From positions 98,479,811 to 98,543,810 of the forward strand of contig CM047806.1 in assembly GCA_026214975.1 (NCBI GenBank): a stretch of DNA of 64,000 bases. Direction: 5' to 3'. Of this stretch, positions 1 to 10,562 are shown piece by piece; positions within the stretch are counted from its first letter, which is position 1, and each line of letters begins with the position of its first letter. Position numbers and translations under genes: made by a program. The stretch comes from Gentiana macrophylla. Its lineage: Eukaryota; Streptophyta; Magnoliopsida; Gentianales; Gentianaceae. The notes under the pieces were generated by a model. It made no database searches and was not told the origin of the DNA. It worked only from the letters and a program-made list of their open reading frames with translations.

Positions 1-533
1 CGTAAGCTCTTCTTTTTTCACACAACAAAGGCACCTATATGTGAAGCTATGACAAGGAAAAGAAAACAATACCATAGTTGACAAACATACATAACAAAAG
101 GAACATTCAGATACTAATACTATGATAAGGCACTACACGCATCTGCTAACTGGAATGCTGCATGAAAATTTCCTGCCCAAGGAAAAAGGCACACGGAATA
201 ATGGAATGTTAAAGAATTGGGAAAAATCATCAGATTACAGATGCCAAGAATTTGAGGCCTTTGATCACCTAATAAAACTTCTTCACCTTCTTAAGATTCT
301 TCAGAAAGTACCTAAGACGCCAATAATAACGATTAATATGTTCTACAAATGAAAATTGCACTAATACATAACACATTGAATTTTATAACTACCAAAATGT
401 ACACCATAAAAGCAAAAACATTTACCATATCAACTTTTCACTTTTTATGCAGAGAAAGCAGAAAATGAAACAAACTGAAAATAGTAATGTACCATGTCAA
501 TATATCATGCTTGAAAATCCATGTTGCACTTAC
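1..533. other. Probable RPA1 intron or downstream sequence
   Basis: AT-rich sequence downstream, in gene sense, of the RPA1 exon 2 donor. The next expected RPA1 segment (remainder of domain A and the link to domain B) is not recognisable in any minus-strand frame. Nothing else supported here. Confidence 0.4.
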
Positions 534-2137
534 TCTTTAAGCCACCAATTTTGCCAGTTTTGTCCTCCTCCTCAAAGCAAGGTTGAATTGTTGAATTATT
601 GTCCAATGAAATTTCATACACATGAGCCAGTTGATTAAATTTCTTCTGAGCAGGTATTAGAGTTCCCTTTGATATCATATACACCTTGCCAAGCTCTATC
701 AGGTTGTAGAATTGCTCAGCAACTGCGTTAAAGCATGTTACCCTTATTTCCCCATTGCTAGAGTCCAGAAGGTCAAATGAAAACACTTTACCATCACCTC
801 GGGCATTATTGTAGAGCCTGAGTTCTCCCTTTACAGTCACTCTGGCTTTTATAGTCCACCTACATTGATAAGGATTCAGCGCATTAATGGGCGTGATCTT
901 GGGGGGTGCTTCATTTTTTGCTATAGGCCATCTGTTCATAAACACAGGTGATGGCTGCTGATACACCGCCACGTGAGGTTGTCGGGATCAGCTGTTCAAA
1001 GGAGCACCCGAAATGCCAGAGTCAGTTTCGGTTCTGGCATACATACGAGCTGCAGCAGTGGAATTGTATCGTTTGGAATTATTATTAGCCGCAAAAGAGC
1101 TCGTATGAGCATTTGACCCAATATTACCAGGCGTTTCAGCATGTTGCACACGTGTATCACCAGCTAAATTATGCATAGGTGCTGAACCAGGAACAGCTAA
1201 ATTATGCATAGGGGCTGAACTAGGAAGGGTCCTAGGTTGATTCATTGGATTAACTGTACAATATGGCTCAACCACTGGAGAAGCATTACTAAGATACGGC
1301 TTTGGTTCACCAATCGGATCACATCTTTCACGAAGCACATCCAAATTAACAATGATTATCATCCTGTCAATCACCAAGCAAGCGCAATAGTTAATTATCA
1401 GCAGATAAACAGGGGGGAGAGGGAGAGGGAGAGGGGAGGCACTTGCACGGCCCAAAAGTTAATTTTCTTTAAACATGCAACAATGCAGAAAAGGTTGTGA
1501 AATTTATAAATAAAAATTAAAAAGTTTAGAGTCCCACTATACTCATGGTAAACTTCCCAATCTATGACAAACAAAAACAGAAAAATTGAAATTCAAACAG
1601 AAAGATTTATATACAAGATTCCAGAACTCAGAAACAATCATGCCTGACAACTCACACACACAAACAGGTTTCCAACTAGTACTAGAAACGAAATAAACAT
1701 CCAGAATCAATTAAGTAAAACCACAACCACACTAATTTCACCCCTTATTTTCTTTTTGTTTGAAGGAAAGAACAAGAACGCACAGTTGCAAAAGCAAGCA
1801 GAGAATAGAGAATCAGCATAATCAGATACAAAATCCAGAAAAGTTGGTATTTTTATGGAAAAAACCTGCGATTTTGGAGGAGACTGCAAACGAACTGATT
1901 CAACCTAACAACAGACCCCTTCTGCAGTTTCTGCGACCGAACCAAATCGTAGCGCTGAGTTCCCAGCATGCCTGTCTGCAAATGAATCCCGTCCGATAGA
2001 AGCAGCCGATACCTCTCGGTGGGGTTGATTAATCTCACATCTACCACTTGAAGCACCGGCTTAACTTCCAAGCCTCCCTGATCGCCTTCCGATAGCTTCT
2101 CTATCGCCCCCTCCGTCAATTTCGTCTCGGTTGACAT
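534..2137 (-). CDS. RPA1: Replication protein A 70 kDa subunit, 5' two exons (interrupted by TGA)
   Basis: RPA1 is the large subunit of the heterotrimeric single-stranded-DNA-binding complex used in nuclear replication, repair and recombination. Exon 1 is 2137-1866 (residues 1-90, N-terminal protein-interaction OB fold, DBD-F), ending in donor CAG|GT. Exon 2 is 1363-534: acceptor ACAG|G restores the frame (AG+G), followed by the hydrophobic strand MIIIVNLDV, then a Pro/Asn/Ser-rich linker holding a direct repeat of SAPMHNLAV/SAPMHNLAG, then DNA-binding domain A from about residue 247 (start TPINALNPYQCRWTIKA). A strong donor GTAAGT follows at 533-528. An in-frame TGA lies at 990-988 (codon 216), in the linker; the frame is otherwise open on both sides. 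Domains B and C would lie to the left, but I find no further exon in 1-533, so the gene continues past the window edge after a long intron or is truncated. Family assignment is secure; whether it is functional is not. Confidence 0.85.
1364..1865 (-). other. RPA1 intron 1 with purine-rich tract
   Basis: GT-AG intron between the two RPA1 exons. It holds a (GGGAGA)n-like purine run at about 1410-1437 on the plus strand; the rest is AT-rich non-coding sequence. Confidence 0.7.
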
Positions 2138-2603
2138 CTCTTCCTAAACTAATTGCATTTTTTTTTTTTTTTTTTTAAGATGAGAAACCCTAGTTTGAGC
2201 CAGGAGGAGAATGACGATAGAGGGAAACGTAGAGGCGGGAAAATAGATATATTTCTTTTTAATTTAACACATATATTTCTTTTTAATTTTATCTTTTAAA
2301 TTTTCGTGCATATTTATTATGATCTAAATTTAGGTTGATTGTTTTTTTTTTTTCCAATTTAGGTCAGAATGTGTGAAAGGATTTCTGATCGATATTGGAT
2401 CTAGAAAACACTTAATCTGACTATAATTAAATCAAAATAATCAACTACATTCTGATTTATGTTAATTCAGAATCTTGTGTGCTAAATTCAAAGAAAAAAA
2501 GAATAGTGGTGTGAAAAATAATCTCTTTCAGAACATTTTTTTTCGCTTAAAGCCCTCAGTATCCGGAACCAACTGGTCCGATTAATCCGTAGTTCGGCTC
2601 GAG
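2138..2603. promoter_or_regulatory. RPA1 upstream region
   Basis: Sequence immediately 5' of the RPA1 ATG. A T-tract at 2158-2176 (A-tract in gene sense) lies close upstream of the start, and further T-tracts follow at about 2340-2353 and 2538-2545. I cannot place a clear TATA box. No reading frame of interest. Confidence 0.35.
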
Positions 2604-2725
2604 TTGTGTCTGCATAGTCAGACTCTTACTCAGGGATCTAGCCAAAAACTCTTCCAACATAGCGTCTTAGAGGAGAATCGAACCGGTGACCTCCCTAGCC
2701 ATTCTCAAGTCACTTTCAAAACAGG
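2604..2725 (-). repeat. SINE-like, tRNA-related fragment
   Basis: On the minus strand the sequence contains CACCGGTTCGATTCTCC, which matches the polymerase III B box (GGTTCGANNC). No complete A box, no T-tail and no target-site duplication were found, so this may be a truncated SINE or chance similarity. Confidence 0.25.
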
Positions 2726-3099
2726 TTTAGTATATCTTGTTGGATCAATTTTTTTTTTATGGTCTATATTCGTATCCCATGTAATATACTACTATCGCTT
2801 AAACCTGGCCAAATGAATCAACCGGCTCTTAACCGGACCGGCCTGGCGGTTTTTTTTTTTCGGTTCGTGGTCGATTTCAGAATGTGCCGGTTCAAATGAA
2901 CGGCGGTTAAAGGTTCATAACCATGGTTCAACGGTTCACACAGTTCCTTCACGGTTCTAAAAAATATTAATAATTTTTTTTACATTTTCAGAAAATACTT
3001 ATTATTTTCACTATAATAACAAATTACTATTAATTAAATTTTAATGTAATATAAAATAACCAAAGCGAATGTAATTTATATTTTTTTATAAATAGTTTG

Positions 3100-3620
3100 T
3101 AATCCGGTTTTAAATATAAGTTGATTATAAATGTTGTTTGAGATATATTGTGTTATTTTTTTATATGTAAATTATGTTACTTTTTCAACCCTTGTACCGG
3201 AATTTCGGTTGTCCACGTATCTTTTATATATATTCGTGTCGGAGGCACGACACATAAAAAAATCAAAGCGAACGTAGTTCTTATAGTTTGTTTTAGTCTT
3301 TTATAGGCTTTTTTTTATAGGTTTTTATAGTTTTTTTAGGTTCGTATAGTTTTTTTTATAGTTCTTTTATAGGTTTTTATAGTTTTTTCATATTATTTTA
3401 TAGTTTCTTGTAGTTTGTTTTAGTCGGTTTTAAGTATAAGTTGATCAAAATGCTGTTTTATTAACTATTACGTGAGATATATTGTGTTATTTTTCTTATA
3501 TGTAAATTATGTTATTAATGTTTGTACCGAAAATTCGATTCTTTCACGTATCTTTTATATGTAATCGTGTCGGATGCATTTAGCACATAAAAAATCAAAG
3601 CAACGTAGTTCTTATAGTTT
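3100..3620. repeat. Subterminal tandem duplication in hAT-1
   Basis: Two diverged copies of a segment of about 190 bp (about 3100-3290 and 3425-3620) share the order CGGTTTTAA, GAGATATATTGTGTTATTTT, ACGTATCTTTTATAT and CAAAGC...AACGTAGTTCTTATAG. Between and after them run irregular TTTTTATAGTTTTT tracts. Confidence 0.7.
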
Positions 3621-5469
3621 TTTTTTTAGTCTTTCATAGTTTTTTTTAATAGGTTTTTATAGTTTTTAATAGTTTCTTATAGTATTTTTTTAGTCTTTTA
3701 TAGTTTTTTTTATATAAATTGTTACAAATATATAAGTAAGATATAAATTGCGTACCATTAATCTTCAAAATTATCGATGTCGGTATTTCGACCGCTTGCT
3801 CCTCCCGAAGTTTCAGTGTCACCGACTTCGAACTGTGACTCAAATTCTGACTCAATGTCTTGCATCCTCTTCTCGGCTCTTACCCAATCAAGACAACACA
3901 CATTTGCTTCTCTAAAGTGGTGGGGTGAAGCGAACATCTTCTATCTGTAAGCACATTCCCTGACATGCTGAAAGCCCGTTCAATAGTGACGATGGAAACA
4001 AGGCAACTTAACAACTCGGCTTCCATCATTGCTAGCACTGGAAAATCTTTAGCATGTCCCTTCCACCACTTCAATAGGTCAAAGTCGAAATCATAGGTAC
4101 CGGTTTGACAGACTTCAAATGTTGTGTTTAAATATTTGGTTATCTCTGAACGTTGATCGGATGACGTTGTCGCTCCCTTCTGTCGTTTCGAATTCATTTT
4201 ATCCAGAACTTTTTGAATTCCCCGTAGGACACCTGTAGGGATAGTAGAAGCACTTGCGGATGGATTAGGAACACGTTGTTTCTCATCCCGTACATACTCT
4301 CATATTCAACATACAAAGTGTTTAATAAATTTTCAAGTCTATCTACTTCAAGTGTATAATCTACCGGGGGCACATTATGATCATCAGACAAGCATCATAG
4401 TAAGCACTTAACATGGGAGATACACCTGCTAGTCTTAAACGAGGGTCGAGAATAGAACAAATGAGATAAGTGTCAGGAATACGCAACATGTACTTATTCC
4501 ATTTCTCCTTCATCGGCCCTAAACAATGAAATAATACAGGATCGTGTTCCAAGGTTTGAAACTCGTCGGTTATTTCTACACTAGCAGGCAAGACTAAATG
4601 TGATGTGGTTTGATAACATCTTGAAACAATTCAGTAATTTTTTTGAATACTTCAAAAACATCCATTAGTTTCTTGCATCCAGTCCAAATATGGGGAAACA
4701 AACGATATTCGCTCGCACGGTGTTCATTAAAAAACCAAAAAAGTATTTTTTATTTTGTTTTTTTTTCCAAAGATCATAAGTGGTGTTCCACCTATGCTGT
4801 ACATCTTGCGGCAGTTCGACATGGCGATGACCTTTCCCTTTATGATATTTATACCACTTATGAGTAAGACTATTTCTACCTAACACATGTGAAATCGAAG
4901 ATTTTACCGCATTAATATTATAGTCAAAAACTTTTAGACCTTCTTTTACAAATAAATTAAAAATATGGCATAAACATATCTAACATGAAAAAATTTACCG
5001 CTACAAAGAGGTTCACAATTTTGGGATAACTCGGGAATAGAAGCAGTGTTGTTTGAAGCATTGTCAAACGAAATTGAAAAAACTTTATCTCTTAAATCGT
5101 ATTCGTTAAAAATATCAACTAATAAAGATGCAATGTTAGGAGCATTATGAGTTTCGTTAAATAAACGAAAAGCAATTAACCTTTTTTCTGGATAATCCAA
5201 CTGTTGTCAATCTAGTGACACAACACGACACGCCCAAATAATAATTGTTGGTCCTCACATCCTCCCAAATATCGGCACATACACATACTCGGAATTTATT
5301 TTTCTTCAAACTATCTTTTATAATATCTTGTCGTTTAATACAGGCCGGCCCAATAAGGAAGCAAAGAAGCGTGGGCTTAAGGCCCAACCATCGGGGCCCG
5401 AAAATACTTGTTTTGCTAACAAGCGATAATTAACAACAATAAATATTATGTGTTCGAAGATTTTTCAAT

Positions 5470-5552
5470 TATCTATTGTAGTTCAGTTGGTTAAGATGTT
5501 TGGCATTTCTTTAATTTAAGACACCTGAGTTCAAGTCCTGGCAACGGTAGGG
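5470..5552 (+). repeat. tRNA-like segment (degenerate)
   Basis: Contains TAGTTCAGTTGGTTAAGATG (A-box-like) and, about 35 bp on, GAGTTCAAGTCCTGG (B-box-like), followed by a T-run. The spacing fits a tRNA-derived sequence, but a full cloverleaf is not evident. It may be a SINE head or tRNA relic captured by the non-autonomous hAT element. Confidence 0.45.
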
Positions 5553-5865
5553 TTTTTTTTGACTCATTTAAAACACTTTCGGCCTTTTTTTTGTCCCGGC
5601 AACATCATATTTTTTTTGATTTCTTTAAATCACTTTTTGCCTTTTTTTTGTCCCGGAAATTCCAATTAATTTATTGATCCCCTTAAACAACTTTGAGCCT
5701 TTTGAACCCTGATATATTAGAACCCTCCAATATATATGTGGTCTCTATTGCCACCACATAAAAACTACTCACGCCGTTTTCTTATTTTATATTTATTATT
5801 CCAGCTAATTCATTAACTCATTTAAACATCTTTTGGGTCTTCTGAACCATGATATATTAGCATCT

Positions 5866-5868
<3 letters not shown>

Positions 5869-5931
<63 letters not shown>
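5869..5931. repeat. (TA)n microsatellite
   Basis: Uninterrupted TA dinucleotide run of about 62 bp inside the nested hAT element. Confidence 0.98.
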
Positions 5932-5934
<3 letters not shown>

Positions 5935-8199
5935 TCCTAAATATTCTCCAAAAGAGATGATTAATTTTACTATTTTATAGGTATGCTTTGAGTCTATCAA
6001 CGAGTTGAAATTTGTATCTACTGATGTTAAAAACGCGATATTGAAGTAATATTTTGTAAATATGCTTTTCAAAAAAAAAAAAAACTTCGAACTAAAAGGC
6101 CTAATTCGACGATTCGCCGAAGGCCGAAAAATTTCCAGGGCCGGCCCTGGTTTAATAAATTTTTTTTGAAATCCCTAGTGAATGTTGCACGAGGGATACG
6201 AGTAAAAGCCGGTTGCAAAGCCCCTTGTACGTAACTTTCGAAAAGAGGATTCTCGGGAAAGCTAAAAGGATGACCCATCCCCGCAACAAGATATATGGTT
6301 AGATATCTACAATTATCACGAGTGTAAATAAAAAGTGGAGAAGTGTTACCTCCGCTGGAACTCGGCATGTTGTTTATTTGGGATTGAGAGCGTTGTCATC
6401 CAGTTTTTTTTTGTTTACGCAACATGTGAGTCCACATCGATCCATAACCACCACCCATGATAAATTTGTATTTAGTGCCACAGAATTTGCACACCCCATA
6501 GAAAAACTTTTCGGGGTTAGCTAATGCTAATGCATCAGTCCAAGGAACCTTTGTGAAAAATTCCGTAAAAATTTCGATTCTAATTTTTTTTCTTCTGCTC
6601 CTTCTGGGGTACTTTCATCACCCTCTAAATCGACTGACTCGGGAGTAGGACCTGAACCGGCTGCAAGACCACGATTCGGTGTTCTTACAGTCCCACGACT
6701 CCCACCACGTCATTGTCTAGGACGGGAAGTAGTCAGAAATACATCATCATCATCATCATCATCGTCAACTTTATCATTACGAGGCTCATTATTTTCAACT
6801 TCTTTAAGGTTGATGTTAAAATTTTCAGTTTGAGACATTATATCATCGTAATGACTATCAAAATAATGAGGATTGAAATCTAAGTTGTCTCGAATTGAGG
6901 AATTGAAATGTGACTAACGGTGACAGGGTTTGTAAAATGTGGTACCACGGGCCTATAGCCACCACCAACATCATCCGATTCCGGCACAACTGTGTCAACA
7001 CGGAAAGTAACATTTCGATTGCCTTTTGATGATTCACCTCTTCTTGACATTTAACAAAATCTAAATAAAATTTAACGGTTATAAAAAAAAGTTGAAAAAA
7101 ACTGACCAATTTTACTTATAACTAAAACCGAATTGAAGTAAACGATTAAATCAGAACAACTTCAAATATCGGTCTAGTAAAGTAAATTTGATTAGTAAAA
7201 AAGAGTTGAATAAAATACAAACCAAATTTACTTATAACTAAAACCGTATTGAAGTAACGATTAAATCAGAACAGCTTCAAAAATCGGTATCATAAAGTAA
7301 ATTTGATTGTTGTTTTTAACAATTAAACAAACTTGATTACAAACAAATAAATGAGTTTGAGATTAGAGAAGTAGAAATGTAGAATTGAGAGGAGAGTGGT
7401 GTAAGTGAAATTGGAAATGGAATGGGGTATTTATAGGATTTTTTGAAGTGGTTGGAAAATTAAAAAAAGAAATTAAAAGAAAAAAGGAGCCGTTGAAATA
7501 TTAGCCGTTGGAGCCAGTCCGGTTCCGGTTCCGGTTCCGGCCGGTTACAACAGGTGCCGGCCGGGCCGGTTGAACCGCCGGTTGCCGGTTCGGTTCCCGT
7601 TACTGAAATGCCCAAACCGTCCCATAACCGGTGAACCGCCGGGCCACCGAGCCGCCTGTTATCCGAACCGACAGTTACATGAACCGACGGTCCGGTTCGC
7701 CGGTTACGGTTTTTTTGGCCAGGTCTACTATCGCTATATACACCACACTCCACCTAAAAGCTAATTTACCTTTGCACCCTATTAAATTTCCAAAAAATTG
7801 CATTATTTAGTTACATCACATTTTTCTATTTTTACTAGGGGTGAACATGGTCCGGTTCGGCCGGTTTTTATCATTTTTAAAACCGAACCATTTTATACGG
7901 TTTCAAATTTTTGAAACCAAACTAGAACGGTTTGAAGATGTAAACCATGTTATTCGGTCCGGCTTGGTTCGGCTTGGTTCCGGTTTATTACGGTTTTCAC
8001 ATGGTTCTTATCTTAATCGTTTCAATTCGATCATCAATGAATCATCAACTTTAAAAAACTACTATTAATGAACAAACAACTATATTATTAAATGACATAC
8101 ATAAATCTCAAAATGCATAACACAAAATAGTATTTTGAGTAAGATTAGGGAAGAGGAATAAATTTGTTTCATAAGTAAGGAGAGACAAATGGAAGATAG

Positions 8200-8312
<113 letters not shown>

Positions 8313-8514
8313 AATGAATAAACATGTGATATCTGATTTGAGCTTTATTTAGTAAGAAAATATTCATGATTTTATGATCTCCAAAACACTGATATTGATT
8401 ATTTGTACAATATTATTGTCCAACATAACCTAATTATAAGCAAATCAAAGAAAATCGTATATAAAACTAAGGTTTATAAATGCATTTATCTAGATAATAA
8501 AAAAATATACATTA

Positions 8515-8627
8515 TGCAGTTCATCAATATCATTAAGAGAAGTAAGTCATACAAATCAGCATCGACAAATATCCATAATGAAGTTCATCAATATCATTGA
8601 GAGAAGTAAGTCATTCAAATGAGCATC
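8515..8627 (+). repeat. Short tandem duplication
   Basis: A segment of about 45 bp containing AGTTCATCAATATCATT and GAGAAGTAAGTCAT occurs twice (about 8518-8565 and 8581-8627) with few differences, inside hAT-2. Confidence 0.8.
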
Positions 8628-8888
8628 CACATATTTCAAATATTGGTGTTGAGCAAGTATAAAGAGAAGAACGAGTTAGTAGTGGTGAGCTGTGAACTGA
8701 AATGTACTCAAGATTCTTTCAAAGGATTGAGGACAATTCTGTGAAATGATCAACAAAATTTGAATATGTAGGATATGAAATTAACTATGTAGCAGCACTA
8801 TATTACACGTAAAAAGTTCAAATAGATTGAGATAGATAGTAAAAAGCGTATAGATGTTTTAAAGTATTAGATGTAGGTGTGAGTGTGC

Positions 8889-8895
<7 letters not shown>

Positions 8896-8936
<41 letters not shown>
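8896..8936. repeat. (TA)n microsatellite
   Basis: TA dinucleotide run close to the right end of hAT-2. Confidence 0.97.
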
Positions 8937-8938
<2 letters not shown>

Positions 8939-9125
8939 TCCGGTTTGGTCCGGTTTTAAACGGTTTTTATTTTCTTAAATTGGAACCAAATTGTATTGAA
9001 CGGTTTGGTTTTAAGTTATATGAAAACCGACCGAAAAACCACGGTTTATACATTTCCGGTTTGGTTCAATTTGGTTCAGCCGGTTGGTTTGGTTTTTAGA
9101 ATTTTTGTTCACCCCTAATTTTTAC

Positions 9126-9825
9126 ACAACACTTTTATATTATTTTCATACCAATTTTCTTATATTACAAATTAGTTTCTTTAATTTTATATGCCTTACA
9201 CCCGCACCTTACCTACACACCTTATACTTTCCCTTCAGCAACATCTTATATTCTTCATAAATCAATTCACAAACCCTTTTATCTTCATAAATCCCTAATC
9301 CTTGTCATCGTAAATATTATATTAATCACCATTCGTCATCATAAAACACTTCATCTTCATAAATCCTTCATGTCTTCATCCTCCCGAACCATTAAACCCC
9401 CCATCTTCCTCAAACTCTCTCACCATCTTCATCATCTTTTTCTTCATAATCCCATCATCATCTGCATCAAATCCCACCAAAATAAACTAAAAAAGAAGTT
9501 TTTTTTGGAGGTTGTAAACCAAACTTTGGATAGATCAAGCAATGCAATCAAAAACCCTCATTGGAAGAATTGGGGTTTCAAGCAAATTGAACGAGTGTGT
9601 ACGTTTGAAATCAATGTACTTTTTTGTATTGTTTTCTTGTAATAGATATGTAAAAATACTTTAATATAGATGAACTTAGTGTATTACACGTTTATTTAAC
9701 TTTGGTGATTAAATGTCGTAAAAGTTCAACTTTTTAATTTCGCCTAGATCAAATCTACCCTACCTGTGTCAAATGTCTTAGATCTCACCCCGTGGAGGTC
9801 AATTCTAAGACAAATGACTTTCTGG
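9126..9825. other. Unassigned AT-rich sequence
   Basis: Contains irregular TCTTCATAAATC repeats at about 9245-9370. The open frame at 9370-9642 (90 codons, His/Lys/Ile-rich start) resembles no family I recognise and is probably chance. Confidence 0.4.
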
Positions 9826-9925
9826 GAGTCGATTGTCACACAATCGACCTTGACACTGTCGATTGTGGCTCAAAAAATTTGAATATTTTAATATCGATTG
9901 TTGTACAATCGACCATCGGGAAGCC
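9826..9925. repeat. Two adjacent short palindromes
   Basis: GTCGATTGTCACACAATCGAC (21 bp, spaced here as arms GTCGATTGT / ACAATCGAC) is followed about 45 bp later by CGATTGTTGTACAATCG. The repeated core is TCGATTGT/ACAATCGA. Function unknown. Confidence 0.7.
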
Positions 9926-9957
9926 GATTTTAAAACAATCAAATTTAAAACGGTCGT

Positions 9958-10557
9958 TATTAGGATCTAGCGTTTACCGTTGTACTAAAACCAATTGGTA
10001 TTAGTAAAGTGTTAATATATTTTCTTATATCACACCCCCTTCAAGTGTGGACCTATAAGAAGGGAGAGAGGCCAACACGTTTTTTTTTTTGTTTGAGAAG
10101 TGTGGGCCTATAAGAAGATAGTGGTGCCCAACACTTAGTTTTTTTGTTTTTTTGTTTTTTTTGTTTTAATTGTGCTGGAAGCAGAGTTTGAACTCGGGAT
10201 CTCCTGCTCCGATATCATATTAGGATCAAGAGCTTACCGTTGTACTAAAACCAATTGGTGTTAGTAAAAGTGCTAATATATTTCCTTATATCACGCTCCC
10301 TCAAGTGTGGGCCTCTAAGAAAGGGAGAGAGGCCCAACGCTTGCCTTGTTTTTTTGTTTTGGGAAGTGTGGGCCTATAAGAAGAGAGTGGGGCCCAACAC
10401 TTGGTTTTTTGGTTCTTTTGTTTTTTTAATTGTGCTGGAAGCGGGGCTTGAACTCAGGATCTCCTGCTCTGATACGTACCATATTAAGATCAAACGCTTA
10501 CCGTTGTACTAAAACCAATTGGTATTAGTAAAAGTACTACTATATTTCCTTATATCA
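9958..10557 (-). mobile_element. Tandem TRIM retrotransposon (three LTRs, two internal regions)
   Basis: On the minus strand the element starts TGATATAAGG and ends CCTAATA. Three LTRs of about 76 bp (10482-10557, 10218-10293, 9958-10032) enclose two internal regions. Each internal region starts with a TATCAGAGC / TATCGGAGC-type sequence, a degenerate initiator-Met tRNA primer site, and ends in a CACACTTGA(R)GGG-type purine tract. Flanks are GTCGT (9953-9957) and GTCAT (10558-10562), a 5-bp duplication with one mismatch. No coding capacity. LTRs share ACCAATTGGTTTTAGTA and GGTAAGCG with the TRIM at 12827. Confidence 0.82.
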
Positions 10558-10562
10558 GTCAT

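Larger units (their letters stand above)
5341..6149. mobile_element. Non-autonomous hAT element nested in hAT-1 transposase
   Basis: Ends CAGGCCGGCCC and GGGCCGGCCCTG are inverted repeats, and the 8-bp duplication GTTTAATA occurs at 5333-5340 and 6150-6157. It is 809 bp with no transposase. It splits the hAT-1 transposase upstream of the catalytic core. The ends and subterminal sequence (GGCCCAACCATCGGGGCCC on the left; AACTAAAAGGCCTAATTCG on the right) match the much larger copy at 14241-43128, so both belong to one family. Confidence 0.92.
3765..7050 (-). pseudogene. hAT transposase (BED finger, RNase H-like core, hATC), broken
   Basis: Read right to left from ATG at 7050: an acidic N-terminal part with a poly-Asp run (an ATC repeat at 6742-6763), a BED zinc finger near 6400-6540 (CKFCGTKYKF followed by WTHMLR), then the region cut by the nested element at 5341-6149. 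Next come the catalytic-core motif ADIW (about 5265), the motif FDNASNN (about 5040), RWNTTYDLW (about 4770), and the C-terminal dimerisation domain hATC at 4197-3880 with the family signature ERAFS. Stops and frameshifts separate the blocks (for example near 5195, 4950, 4590 and 3880), so no active transposase can be made. hAT transposases cut and paste elements bearing their own ends; this copy is a relic. Confidence 0.88.
2800..7727 (-). mobile_element. hAT DNA transposon (hAT-1), autonomous-type but decayed
   Basis: A 4.9-kb hAT element. The ends are inverted repeats TAAACCTGGCCAAA (left) and, read inward from the right, TAGACCTGGCCAAA. The exact 8-bp target-site duplication CTATCGCT sits at 2792-2799 and 7728-7735. 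Both subterminal regions are packed with CCGGTT/AACCGG hexamers, as expected for transposase-binding sites. The coding strand is minus. A smaller hAT element (5341-6149) is inserted in the transposase gene. Ends and duplication are read directly; the superfamily follows from TSD length, BED finger and dimerisation domain. Confidence 0.93.

Noticed and set aside
6858..7109. 83-codon minus-strand open frame starting at an upstream start
   Set aside because: Overlaps the real hAT transposase N-terminus in a different frame; the transposase frame begins at ATG 7050.
7460..7753. 97-codon minus-strand frame rich in Pro/Thr/Gly
   Set aside because: Produced by the CCGGTT subterminal repeats of hAT-1; crosses the element boundary.
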